NCBI GenBank assembly: GCA_040255215.1
Contig: JBDZUM010000002.1
Coordinates: 39,017-103,016 of the forward strand
Origin: JAQSWP01 sp040255215
Lineage (GTDB): Bacteria; Pseudomonadota; Alphaproteobacteria; Reyranellales; JAQSWP01
Direction of reading: 5' to 3'
Length of the DNA: 64,000 nt
Part shown: positions 9,073 through 15,791 of the stretch, piece after piece
How positions within the stretch are numbered: the stretch's first letter is position 1
Layout: each line of letters begins with the position of its first letter
The notes under the pieces: generated by a model
Databases searched by the model: none
Told to the model about the DNA's origin: nothing
The model's input: only the letters and a program-made list of their open reading frames with translations
Made by a program: the position numbers and the translations under genes

Positions 9073-9848
9073 TGCTGGCCGCCGACAAGGTTTGCGTCGC
9101 CGTCGCCGGCAAGCGGCTGATCGACGGCGTGTCGCTGGCGCTGCAGCCGGGCGAGCTGCTGGCGGTGGTGGGTCCCAACGGTGCGGGCAAGTCGACCTTG
9201 CTGCGCGCGCTGTCGGGCGAGGCGCGCCTCGCATCGGGAAGCGTCACGCTCGACGGTGGAACCTTGAGGCAGATCGGACCCGAGCGTCTGGCGCTGCGGC
9301 GCGCGGTGCTGCCGCAGGAAACGCGGCTGGCCTTTTCGCTGACCGTCGAGCAGGTGGTGTCGCTGGGCCGCCTGCCGCATCGCGGCCGCGCCGATCGCCT
9401 GGCCGACCGCATCGCCATCGCCCGCGCGCTGCAGGCGGTCGACATGGCGGGCTTTCTCCATCGCGCCTGGCCGACGCTCTCGGGTGGCGAGCGCCAGCGG
9501 GTCAATCTGGCGCGCGTGCTGGCGCAGCTCGACATCGGCAACCCGACCGACGAGAAGCGCTATCTGCTGCTCGACGAGCCGACGGCGGCGCTCGATCTCA
9601 AGCATCAGCTGGCTCTGCTCAAGCTGCTGCGCGTGCAGGTCGAGCAGGGCATCGGCGTACTGGCGATCCTGCACGATCTCAACCAGGCGCTGCTGGCCGA
9701 TCGCGTGGCGGTGCTGGCCAACGGGAGGCTGATCGCGCTGGGCCGTCCCGACGAGGTGCTGACGCCGCAGATCGTGCGTCAGGCCTACGACGTAGAAGCG
9801 CGGGTGATCAATCTGCCTGACGGCGGAAGGCTGATCGCGGCGGGGTGA
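9072..9848 (+). CDS. hmuV: Heme ABC transporter ATP-binding protein
   Basis: The ATPase of the heme importer, 258 residues. Walker A is at residues 34-42 (GPNGAGKST), the signature is LSGGERQR, Walker B is YLLLDEPTAALD and the switch histidine is in ILHDLNQAL. The D-loop and the Q-loop (VLPQETRL) are also intact, so an active enzyme is expected. A short insertion, DIGNPTDEKRYL, before Walker B is typical of HmuV proteins. It is the last gene of the heme locus and faces the L,D-transpeptidase gene across a pair of REP-like hairpins. Confidence 0.94.
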   Translation: MLAADKVCVAVAGKRLIDGVSLALQPGELLAVVGPNGAGKSTLLRALSGEARLASGSVTLDGGTLRQIGPERLALRRAVLPQETRLAFSLTVEQVVSLGRLPHRGRADRLADRIAIARALQAVDMAGFLHRAWPTLSGGERQRVNLARVLAQLDIGNPTDEKRYLLLDEPTAALDLKHQLALLKLLRVQVEQGIGVLAILHDLNQALLADRVAVLANGRLIALGRPDEVLTPQIVRQAYDVEARVINLPDGGRLIAAG

Positions 9849-9850
9849 TT

Positions 9851-9967
9851 TCTCCCTCTCCCCGACGGGGAGAGGGCCGGGGTGAGGGGGCTTTGGCGAT
9901 CGTCGCCTGTGGCTCTCCCCCTCACCCGCTCGCTGGCGCTCGCGACCTCTCCCCGTGGGGGAGAGGT
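9851..9967. repeat. REP-like inverted repeat pair
   Basis: Two hairpins face each other: CCTCTCCCCGACGGGGAGAGG around 9855-9875 and CCTCTCCCCGTGGGGGAGAGG at 9946-9966. Between them GGTGAGGGGG (9881-9890) pairs with CCCCCTCACC (9917-9926). The composition matches short palindromic elements that are widespread in alphaproteobacterial genomes. It lies between the convergent ends of hmuV and the L,D-transpeptidase gene and may terminate both transcripts; the last 15 or so codons of the transpeptidase are inside it. Confidence 0.75.
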
Positions 9968-10497
9968 TGAAGATCGACCACCACCTTCGATGCCAGCGTC
10001 AGCGTCGACAGAATTTCCAGCAGGTCGGCGCGGGCGAAGGCGATGCAGCCTTCGGTGGGGCCGTAATTCTCGCGCGCGAGATGGAGGAAGATGGCGCTGC
10101 CGCGGCCGGCGATGGGCGGCGCGTCGTTGTGGCCGATGACGAGGATCAGGTCGTAGAGATGATCCTCGCGCCACAGGCGCTCATGGCGATAGGGATGCGG
10201 CAGGCGCACCATACTGTTGTATGTCGGCGCGCCCGGCTGATCGCACCAGCCATCGTCGATGTCGAGCGCGCGCACCGGCAGGGTAGTGCGCGGCGGCGGC
10301 AGCCGGTCGGCGCGGTAGAGCACGAAACGCGGCGGAAAACGCCCCATCGGCGTGCCGCCATCGCCCTCGCGCTTGTTGCTCAGAATGCCGGCGCTGCCCA
10401 GCGCGCAGGCGAAATTCCGGCCGGCGAGATTTGCCACGCCGCGTCGCGAATCGCCTGAAGCCGATTGCACCGTAAGATCGAAAGCATTCTCCCGCAT
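9922..10497 (-). CDS. L,D-transpeptidase family protein
   Basis: A 191-residue YkuD-type domain protein. The catalytic region reads HLARENYGPTEGCIAF with H139 and C151 in the family's H-x11-C arrangement; the usual S-[HR]-G-C is E-G-C here. SNKREGDGGTPMGRF near residue 40 is the typical substrate-groove segment. Members either cross-link peptidoglycan or are ErfK/YcfS-like. No signal peptide is visible from the ATG at 10497; the frame is open upstream, but the extra residues are not secretory in character either. The C-terminal tail is encoded by a REP-like element, suggesting the original stop codon was lost to the insertion. Confidence 0.8.
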   Translation of the reverse strand: MRENAFDLTVQSASGDSRRGVANLAGRNFACALGSAGILSNKREGDGGTPMGRFPPRFVLYRADRLPPPRTTLPVRALDIDDGWCDQPGAPTYNSMVRLPHPYRHERLWREDHLYDLILVIGHNDAPPIAGRGSAIFLHLARENYGPTEGCIAFARADLLEILSTLTLASKVVVDLQPLPHGERSRAPASG

Positions 10498-10597
10498 GAC
10501 AGGCTTATCGCCCGCTCTGCGCGGTGTCGGCAAGTTTGTCCTTGCGCGCTGCGGCGGGCGCATCGTTTGCTGAAGCGAGAAACGCGGAGGAAACGGG

Positions 10598-11218
10598 GTG
10601 AGCAAGGAGCGCGCGCGCCGCAAGAGGGCGCGGCACGACAGCAAGCGTGCGGCCATCTTCACCGTCGCCAAGCAGGTGTTCCTGGCCGAGGGGCTGGAGG
10701 GCGCCTCGCTGCGCGCCATCGCCCGCGCCTGCGGCTACGCGCCGGGCGCGCTCTACGCCTATTACGATTCCAAGGAAGACATCTACGCCGACATATTGCG
10801 CGATTCGCTGGGGCGGCTGAAGGCGGCGACGGAGAAAGGCGGCAAGCGCGCCGATGCCAAAGCCGCGCTGCGCGGGGCGGTGCGCGCCTTCTACGGCTTC
10901 TACCGCGACAATCCGCACGATCTCGATCTCAGCCTCTATATCTCGCGCGGCCTGGGGCGGCGCGGCCTGACGCCCGAGCTCGACGAGGAACTCAACGAGC
11001 GGCTCAAGGACACGCTCGACACGCTCAGCCACGCGCTGCTGCGGGTGCGCCCCGATCTCGGCTTCCGCGCCTGCCGCACCCATCGCGAGACGCTGCTCAG
11101 CGCGCTGATGGGCGTGCTGCTGCTGGAGCGCACCGGGCGGCTGGCGCGGCTGAAGACCGATCCGGGCCGGCTGCTCGACCGCCATATCGATCTGACCCTG
11201 CAGGCGCTGGAAGCCTGA
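10598..11218 (+). CDS. TetR/AcrR family transcriptional regulator
   Basis: A regulator of 206 residues with a TetR helix-turn-helix at about residues 18-62 (AAIFTVAKQVFLAEGLEGA, then LRAIARACGYAPGALYAYY and DSKEDIYADIL). The C-terminal ligand domain is divergent. The GTG at 10598 follows GGAGG. It is divergent from the transpeptidase and is followed, about 100 bases later, by a crotonase-family gene, which suggests control of acyl-CoA metabolism, though no operator can be identified. A GC-only palindrome at 11233-11248 follows the stop. Confidence 0.88.
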   Translation: MSKERARRKRARHDSKRAAIFTVAKQVFLAEGLEGASLRAIARACGYAPGALYAYYDSKEDIYADILRDSLGRLKAATEKGGKRADAKAALRGAVRAFYGFYRDNPHDLDLSLYISRGLGRRGLTPELDEELNERLKDTLDTLSHALLRVRPDLGFRACRTHRETLLSALMGVLLLERTGRLARLKTDPGRLLDRHIDLTLQALEA

Positions 11219-11318
11219 GGCGCCGGCGGCGTCCCCCCGCGCGGGGGGCTTGCATTCGCCGCCGGTCGGCGCACAATCTATGAACAGTGTTCAGAAAAAC
11301 CCCGCGGGAGGAACCGAC

Positions 11319-12179
11319 ATGGCCGACACGGTGCTGTACGAGAGCGACGGGCGGATCGGGCGCATCACGCTCAACCGGCCCAACGTCATGAACGCCATCA
11401 ACGACGAGCTGCCGCACGAGCTGGCCGATTGCGTGCGGCGCGCCAACGACGATGCGCGCGTGCATGTGATCGTGCTTTCCGGCAAGGGCCCCGCCTTCTG
11501 CGCCGGCTACGACCTGACCTATTACGCGCAGGCCTCGGGCACCAACGACATCACGCAGAAGATGCCGTGGGATCCGATGCAGGACTACAAGTTCATGATG
11601 CGCAACACCGAGCTGTTCATGAGCCTGTGGCGCTCCTACAAGCCGGTGATCGCCAAGGTGCACGGCTACGCGGTGGCCGGCGGCTCCGACATCGCGCTGT
11701 GCTCCGACCTGATCTTCATGGCCGAGGACGCGCGCATCGGCTACATGCCGACCCGGGTCTGGGGCTGTCCGACCACGGCGATGTGGGTCTACCGGCTGGG
11801 GGCGGAGAAGGCCAAGCGCATGCTGCTGACCGGCGACAAGGTGACCGGCGTCGAGGCGGCGGCGATGGGGCTGATCTACAAGGCTGTGCCGCCGGCGGAA
11901 CTCGACGCCGAGGTCGAGGCGATGGCCGAGCGCATGGCGGGCGTGCCGCAGAACCAGCTGATGATGCAGAAGCTGATGATCAACCAGGCCTACGACAACA
12001 TGGGCCTGGCCAACACGCAGATGATCGCCACCTTGTTCGACGGCATCACGCGGCACTCGAAGGAAGGGCTGACCTTCAAGCAGCGCGCCGAGCAGTTCGG
12101 CTGGAAGCAGGCGGTGCAGGAGCGCGACAACGGCACGTTCGACTGGACCGCCAACCGGCCGATGAACAAGCCGCAGTAA
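11319..12179 (+). CDS. Enoyl-CoA hydratase/isomerase (crotonase) family protein
   Basis: A crotonase-fold protein of 286 residues. The oxyanion-hole segments are present (GKGPAFCAGYDLTYY near residue 60 and GYAVAGGSDIALCSDL near 120). The positions of the two catalytic glutamates of hydratases appear changed: the first is aspartate (GGSDIAL) and the second falls in YMPTRVWG without a glutamate. Plain hydration of enoyl-CoA is therefore doubtful, and another crotonase reaction on an acyl-CoA is more likely. The ATG at 11319 follows GGGAGGA. It follows the TetR gene in the same direction. Confidence 0.85.
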   Translation: MADTVLYESDGRIGRITLNRPNVMNAINDELPHELADCVRRANDDARVHVIVLSGKGPAFCAGYDLTYYAQASGTNDITQKMPWDPMQDYKFMMRNTELFMSLWRSYKPVIAKVHGYAVAGGSDIALCSDLIFMAEDARIGYMPTRVWGCPTTAMWVYRLGAEKAKRMLLTGDKVTGVEAAAMGLIYKAVPPAELDAEVEAMAERMAGVPQNQLMMQKLMINQAYDNMGLANTQMIATLFDGITRHSKEGLTFKQRAEQFGWKQAVQERDNGTFDWTANRPMNKPQ

Positions 12180-12366
12180 GGCTCCACGTACAAGCGCTGC
12201 GCAATCGTGGCGCCAATGTGGCGGGGCTCACGTTCGCTTGAGCGGACATGAAGGCGGGGATGGCGCGGCGGGTGAACCCGTAAGCAATGGCACGGGCCCA
12301 GGTTGTCGGTCCGTCGGCCGCGATCGCGGGTAGTCGATGCGGCCGTCTTCTATCAAGGAGGACGCC

Positions 12367-12717
12367 ATGAACGCTAACAACAACTTCTCCCGCCGCCGGC
12401 TGCTGGGCGGCGTGGCCGCCATCGGCGCCGCCGGCGCGGGCATGGCGGTCCTCGGCGCCGCCCCGGCGCAGGCCGCGCCGTCGCATGCCGCCTATCGCGG
12501 CGGCACCAATTACGGCCAGGCGCTCGATCTGCTGGTGCGCGCCCGGCGCGAGCTGGCCGAAGGCGGCCGCGAGCCCAGCCGCGTGCAGGCGCTGCGCCGC
12601 GTCGACCAGGCCATCGTCGAAACGCGCCAGGCCATGCGCGAGGACCATCGCTGGGACAATGACTGGCGCTGGAAGAACCGCGATTACGATCGCTGGGACG
12701 AGCGTCGTTTCCGCTAA
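12367..12717 (+). CDS. Small Tat-exported protein, unknown function
   Basis: A 116-residue protein. Residues 1-36 form a twin-arginine signal (SRRRLLGGVAAIGAAGAGMA ... AQA-AP). The mature part of about 80 residues contains one predicted helix with regular heptad-like leucine and arginine spacing (QALDLLVRARRELAEGG ... VQALRRVDQAIVETR) and ends in a W/R/D-rich tail (HRWDNDWRWKNRDYDRW). No cofactor motif is evident. AAGGAGGA stands directly ahead of the ATG. A strong hairpin follows the stop codon, so it is probably a single-gene unit. Confidence 0.75.
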   Translation: MNANNNFSRRRLLGGVAAIGAAGAGMAVLGAAPAQAAPSHAAYRGGTNYGQALDLLVRARRELAEGGREPSRVQALRRVDQAIVETRQAMREDHRWDNDWRWKNRDYDRWDERRFR

Positions 12718-12735
12718 ACGGTCCGCAGCGGACGG

Positions 12736-12765
12736 GCGGCGGCGGGGCCATCCCGCCGCCGCTTT
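12736..12765 (+). terminator. Terminator-like hairpin
   Basis: GCGGCGGCGGG and CCCGCCGCCGC form an 11-base-pair stem around a 5-base loop, followed by TTT. It lies 18 bases after the stop of the small Tat-exported protein. The U run is short, so efficiency is uncertain. Confidence 0.55.
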
Positions 12766-12863
12766 CGTTGTGGCGGGGCGGTTTCGCCCAAGCCGCGCCG
12801 CAATCTCCGGCGTATAATACCGCGCCTGCCGCCCTGCGCGGTTTTCGCCGGAGCCCCATTCGC

Positions 12864-13766
12864 ATGTTCGCAGTTTCAACGTCTCGTCTCGCGCCCCTGG
12901 CCGCAGCGATGCTGGCGCTCGTGCCCATGATCGCGTCCGCCCAGCCGCGCGAAGGCGGTTCGCGCATCGAGGTGACGGTCGAGGGCGACACCACGACCTG
13001 GAAGACGGTCAACACCGAGTTCGCCTACGTGACGCAGAATCCGCTGGCGCCGAAGGAGCGCGGGCTGATCGTGCAGTTCGAATCCGACGTCACGCGCTCG
13101 AGCGCCAAGGAGGGCGCCGACGGCGTGGTGCGGGCGCGAGCCTGGAAGGTGAAGCCCGACGGCAGCCAGGAGGCGGCGTGGGAAGGCAGCTATCCCGGCA
13201 TGGAGGCGTGGATCTCGGGCGAGCGGCTGATGATTCCCAACTATGGCTGCTGCGGCGCCATCAACGCCTACAGCGCGGTGTCGGTGGCGACCGGCAAGGT
13301 GCTCTACACCGCCTCGGGCGACAGCCCCGGCGCGCAGGTGGTGAGCATGGAGATCCCCAACACCGGCCCGCTCGGCAAGCGCTTCGTGGCGGTGCACGGC
13401 ACCAACTCGGCCATGGAGGACCGCGTGCTCAAGAGCCAGAACGCGCTGGGGCTGATCACCTACGCCTCGCCCGCCGTGCCGATGCAGCGCATCAAGATCC
13501 TGCAGCGGCGCGAGGGGCGCATCGACGAGAAGTACTACGAGATCAAGCTGAGCTGGGAGACCAGCAAGCCCAACGCCGTCAATGGCGGGCGGCTGACCTT
13601 GTGGAGCGCCACCAACGATCCCGATCCCGCCGCGGTCAAGGGCGCTTCGCTGCGCATTCTGATCGGCGACCACAACATCCTGCTGCCGGTGATCGGCGAC
13701 AGGCTGGAGATCGAACGCGGCATCGTGCCGTCGGAAGTGGTGCTGATCGAGGAGAAGATCGAGTAG
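12864..13766 (+). CDS. Exported protein of unknown function
   Basis: A 300-residue protein with a Sec signal peptide (LAPLAAAMLALVPMIASAQ). I recognise no enzyme motif. The mature part looks all-beta with many alternating hydrophobic stretches, one vicinal cysteine pair (NYGCCGAINAYS), and a closing segment rich in valine and isoleucine (HNILLPVIGDRLEIERGIV). It starts at the ATG at 12864. The gene converges on the GDT1-like gene with only three bases between stop codons. Confidence 0.75.
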   Translation: MFAVSTSRLAPLAAAMLALVPMIASAQPREGGSRIEVTVEGDTTTWKTVNTEFAYVTQNPLAPKERGLIVQFESDVTRSSAKEGADGVVRARAWKVKPDGSQEAAWEGSYPGMEAWISGERLMIPNYGCCGAINAYSAVSVATGKVLYTASGDSPGAQVVSMEIPNTGPLGKRFVAVHGTNSAMEDRVLKSQNALGLITYASPAVPMQRIKILQRREGRIDEKYYEIKLSWETSKPNAVNGGRLTLWSATNDPDPAAVKGASLRILIGDHNILLPVIGDRLEIERGIVPSEVVLIEEKIE

Positions 13767-13769
13767 GCT

Positions 13770-14345
13770 TCAAAGCACGCCGCCGTAGAACAGCGCGGCG
13801 AGTCCCAGCGCGAAGAACAGAAGTGCTGCGGCGATCCTGATCGCCCGCAGCGGCAGACGGGCGGCGGCGACGTTGCCCAGCCACAGCACCGGCAGGTTGG
13901 CCAGCATCATGCCGAGCGTGGTGCCGGCGGTGACGACCGCCAGCGCCTGATACTTGGCCGCCAGCGCCACGGTGGCGATCTGCGTCTTGTCGCCGATCTC
14001 GACCAGAAAGAAGCAGACCGCGGTGGCGAGGAACGGGCCGAAGCGGTCGAGCCGGCCGATGCGGTTGCCGTCCTCGTCGAGCCGGTCGGGCACCAGGGTC
14101 CAGGCGGCCATGGCGATGAAGGACAGGCCGACGATCCAGCGCAGCCAGTCGCCGGCCAGGAACTGCGCCACCAAGGTGCCGCCCCAGGCGGCCAGCGCGT
14201 GGTTGGCGAGCGTGGCGACTAGGATGCCGAAGGCGATCGGCACCGGCTTGCGGAAACGGCTGGCCAGCACCAGCGCCAGCAACTGGGTCTTGTCGCCGAT
14301 TTCGGCCAGGGCGACGGCAAGGGTGGAGGCGAGAAAGGCTTCCAT
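13770..14345 (-). CDS. TMEM165/GDT1 family divalent cation transporter
   Basis: A 191-residue inner-membrane protein with six membrane segments and two copies of the family's hallmark E-x-G-D-K-[ST] (both EIGDKTQ, near residues 15 and 115) in opposite halves, as expected from the internal duplication. Prokaryotic relatives such as MneA export manganese. A yybP-ykoY manganese riboswitch lies in the 5' leader (14440-14572), which strongly supports a role in Mn2+ homeostasis. The leader of more than 200 bases ends with GGAG about nine bases ahead of the ATG. Confidence 0.9.
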   Translation of the reverse strand: MEAFLASTLAVALAEIGDKTQLLALVLASRFRKPVPIAFGILVATLANHALAAWGGTLVAQFLAGDWLRWIVGLSFIAMAAWTLVPDRLDEDGNRIGRLDRFGPFLATAVCFFLVEIGDKTQIATVALAAKYQALAVVTAGTTLGMMLANLPVLWLGNVAAARLPLRAIRIAAALLFFALGLAALFYGGVL

Positions 14346-14439
14346 AAGGGGAACTCCGACGGGTCGGGCGCGACCATGACCGTGGCGTCGCCTCTCCCGC
14401 CCGACCCCGGCGGCGCGCGCCCGGTCTTCGGAAAGACGA

Positions 14440-14572
14440 TGCCAGCGGTCTCGCCAGAGGCCCCCGGATAGTCCGGTCGGCTCCTGCCCGCGCCATGAGG
14501 TTCCGGTGACGGTGCCTCAAGTGTGTTGACGCGGGCCCCGCGGCAGGCGCGGGCGGCTACTCCCCGATGGAT
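14440..14572 (-). ncRNA. yybP-ykoY manganese riboswitch
   Basis: Read on the minus strand, the leader contains the defining blocks of this Mn2+-sensing RNA: ATCGGGGAGTAGCC (14568 down to 14555), then a GC-rich P2 arm, CGTCAACACAC, and the closing GCGAGACCG (near 14454-14446). It precedes a GDT1-family gene, one of the classic targets. The sequence between it and the start codon contains complementary GTCGGGCG and CGCCCGAC segments that could form the switching hairpin. Confidence 0.88.
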
Positions 14573-14661
14573 CGGCGTTCTATAGGCCAGCGGCGCGGGC
14601 CTGAAAAGCGCCAAAAACCGGCCGCGACAAAGGGCGCGGGTTGCATCCGGATCACTTGCGA

Positions 14662-14676
14662 GCGAGTGTTACTCGC
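14662..14676. promoter_or_regulatory. Perfect inverted repeat at a start codon
   Basis: GCGAGT-GTT-ACTCGC directly abuts the ATG at 14677 of the VOC-family gene. Such a site could be an operator blocking transcription or a hairpin occluding the ribosome. Its binding factor is unknown. Confidence 0.4.
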
Positions 14677-15045
14677 ATGAAAAACGATGGCATTCCCGGC
14701 CCCGCGAGCATCGTCGCCCTGCTGGCGTCGCTGGATTTCGACGCCACGGTCGAGTTCTACCGGGCGCTCGACTTCACGCTGGTCGCGCGCCATGACGACT
14801 ATCTGCTGATGCGCCATGGCGAGGACGGGCCGGAGCTGCATTTCTGGCTCACCGACGATCGGTCGATCGCCGAGGCGACCGGCGCCTATGTCAGGACCGC
14901 CGACGCCAACGCGCTGTCCGCCCGCTGGCGCCAGGCGTTGCCCAAGGCGCGCATCACCCAGCCGCAGGACAAGCCCTGGGGCATGCGCGAGTTCTACGTC
15001 TTCGATCCGTCGGGCAATCTGCTGCGCGTCGGGCAGGCGGTGTAA
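14677..15045 (+). CDS. VOC family protein, bleomycin-resistance-like
   Basis: A 122-residue vicinal-oxygen-chelate fold protein. ASLDFDATVEFYRALDF begins the first beta-alpha-beta-beta-beta module, and MREFYVFDPSGNLLRVG closes the second, the typical positions in bleomycin/glyoxalase-like proteins. Comparable stand-alone proteins bind and sequester glycopeptide drugs, but many are of unknown function. An alternative start further upstream is possible; I chose the ATG at 14677, which immediately follows a perfect inverted repeat and has no clear ribosome-binding site. Confidence 0.75.
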   Translation: MKNDGIPGPASIVALLASLDFDATVEFYRALDFTLVARHDDYLLMRHGEDGPELHFWLTDDRSIAEATGAYVRTADANALSARWRQALPKARITQPQDKPWGMREFYVFDPSGNLLRVGQAV

Positions 15046-15072
15046 TTCCCTCGCCCGCTTCAACGGAGCGAG

Positions 15073-15090
15073 GAGAAAAGTTCAAAGCGC
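15073..15090. repeat. 18-base direct repeat, left copy
   Basis: GAGAAAAGTTCAAAGCGC is repeated exactly at 15250-15267. The right copy includes the stop codon of the GNAT gene, so this left copy is a duplicate of that gene's 3' edge. Confidence 0.8.
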
Positions 15091-15100
15091 TTTGCCATTT

Positions 15101-15242
15101 TGCGCAACAGACTCCCTCATCCTGAGGAGCGGCCTGCAAGGCCGCGTCTCGAAGGATCGGCAAGCGCACCATTGTCTGTGCAGCCTATCCTTCGAGACGC
15201 TCGCTATCGCTCGCTCCTCAGGACGAGGGAGTTGGTTGCGCC
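15101..15242. repeat. Palindromic intergenic repeat, MITE-like
   Basis: The ends are imperfect inverted repeats: TGCGCAACAGACTCCCTCAT... at the left and ...GAGGGAGTTGGTTGCGCC at the right, with CCTGAGGAG/CTCCTCAGG inside them and CGTCTCGAAGGAT/ATCCTTCGAGACG nearer the centre. The whole unit folds into one long hairpin. The core resembles intergenic palindromes common in alphaproteobacteria. The element is flanked by exact 18-base direct repeats. Confidence 0.75.
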
Positions 15243-15249
15243 GCCTTAC

Positions 15250-15267
15250 GAGAAAAGTTCAAAGCGC
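15250..15267. repeat. 18-base direct repeat, right copy
   Basis: Identical to 15073-15090. It overlaps the final codons and stop of the GNAT gene (stop at 15259-15261). Confidence 0.8.
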
Positions 15268-15774
15268 CTTCCAGTAGAAGCGCGTGTCGACGGCCAGCCG
15301 CACGAAAGTCAGCGGCAGGCGCTCGACGTCGATCGCCGTGTAGCCGTGGCGTTCGTAGAAGCGATGCGCCGCCTTGAACTGCTCGGTGGTGCCGAGAAAG
15401 ATCTCGGCGATGCCGTGGCGGCGGGCGTGCTCTTCCAGCGTCTTGAGCAGCAGGCTGGCGGGTCCGGCGGCGCCGCCGCCGCGATGGTTGTCGCGCACGA
15501 ACATCTTGCGCAGGGCGGCGATGCGCTTGCCGCGGCGGTCGGTGCCCAGATCGTGCAGGCCGATCGAGCCGACGACATGATCGGGCGCGCCGGCCGGCGC
15601 CTGCGCCACCCAGAAATTGCCGACGCCGACGCGATAGGCGGCCTGGATGTCGTGCAGGTCGGTTTGCTGGCCGTAGGTGATCGGCAGGTCGAACTCGTCC
15701 TGCTGGATCGCCAGGATCATCTCGATCAGCGAGTTACGGTGCTGCGGCGCATAGGGCTCGATGCGGTAGGTCAT
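15259..15774 (-). CDS. GNAT family N-acetyltransferase
   Basis: A 171-residue acetyl-CoA-dependent acyltransferase. The core fold is visible: VGSIGLHDLG (beta 4), LRKMFVRDNHRGGGAAGPA (beta 4-alpha 3 with an acetyl-CoA pyrophosphate loop in R-x-x-G-x-[GA] form) and LGTTEQFKAAHRFYERHGY (the usual late motif). The substrate is unknown. The start at 15774 is the first methionine before MTYRIEPYAP. It lies 17 bases downstream of the end of ribA on the same strand and may be co-transcribed. Confidence 0.85.
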   Translation of the reverse strand: MTYRIEPYAPQHRNSLIEMILAIQQDEFDLPITYGQQTDLHDIQAAYRVGVGNFWVAQAPAGAPDHVVGSIGLHDLGTDRRGKRIAALRKMFVRDNHRGGGAAGPASLLLKTLEEHARRHGIAEIFLGTTEQFKAAHRFYERHGYTAIDVERLPLTFVRLAVDTRFYWKAL

Positions 15775-15791
15775 GGCGTCGACGCCGCAGG

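Noticed and set aside
7149..9848. A 899-codon plus-strand frame across hmuT, hmuU and hmuV
   Set aside because: Only its last 258 codons are a real gene (hmuV). The upstream part is out of frame with hmuT and hmuU and has shadow composition.
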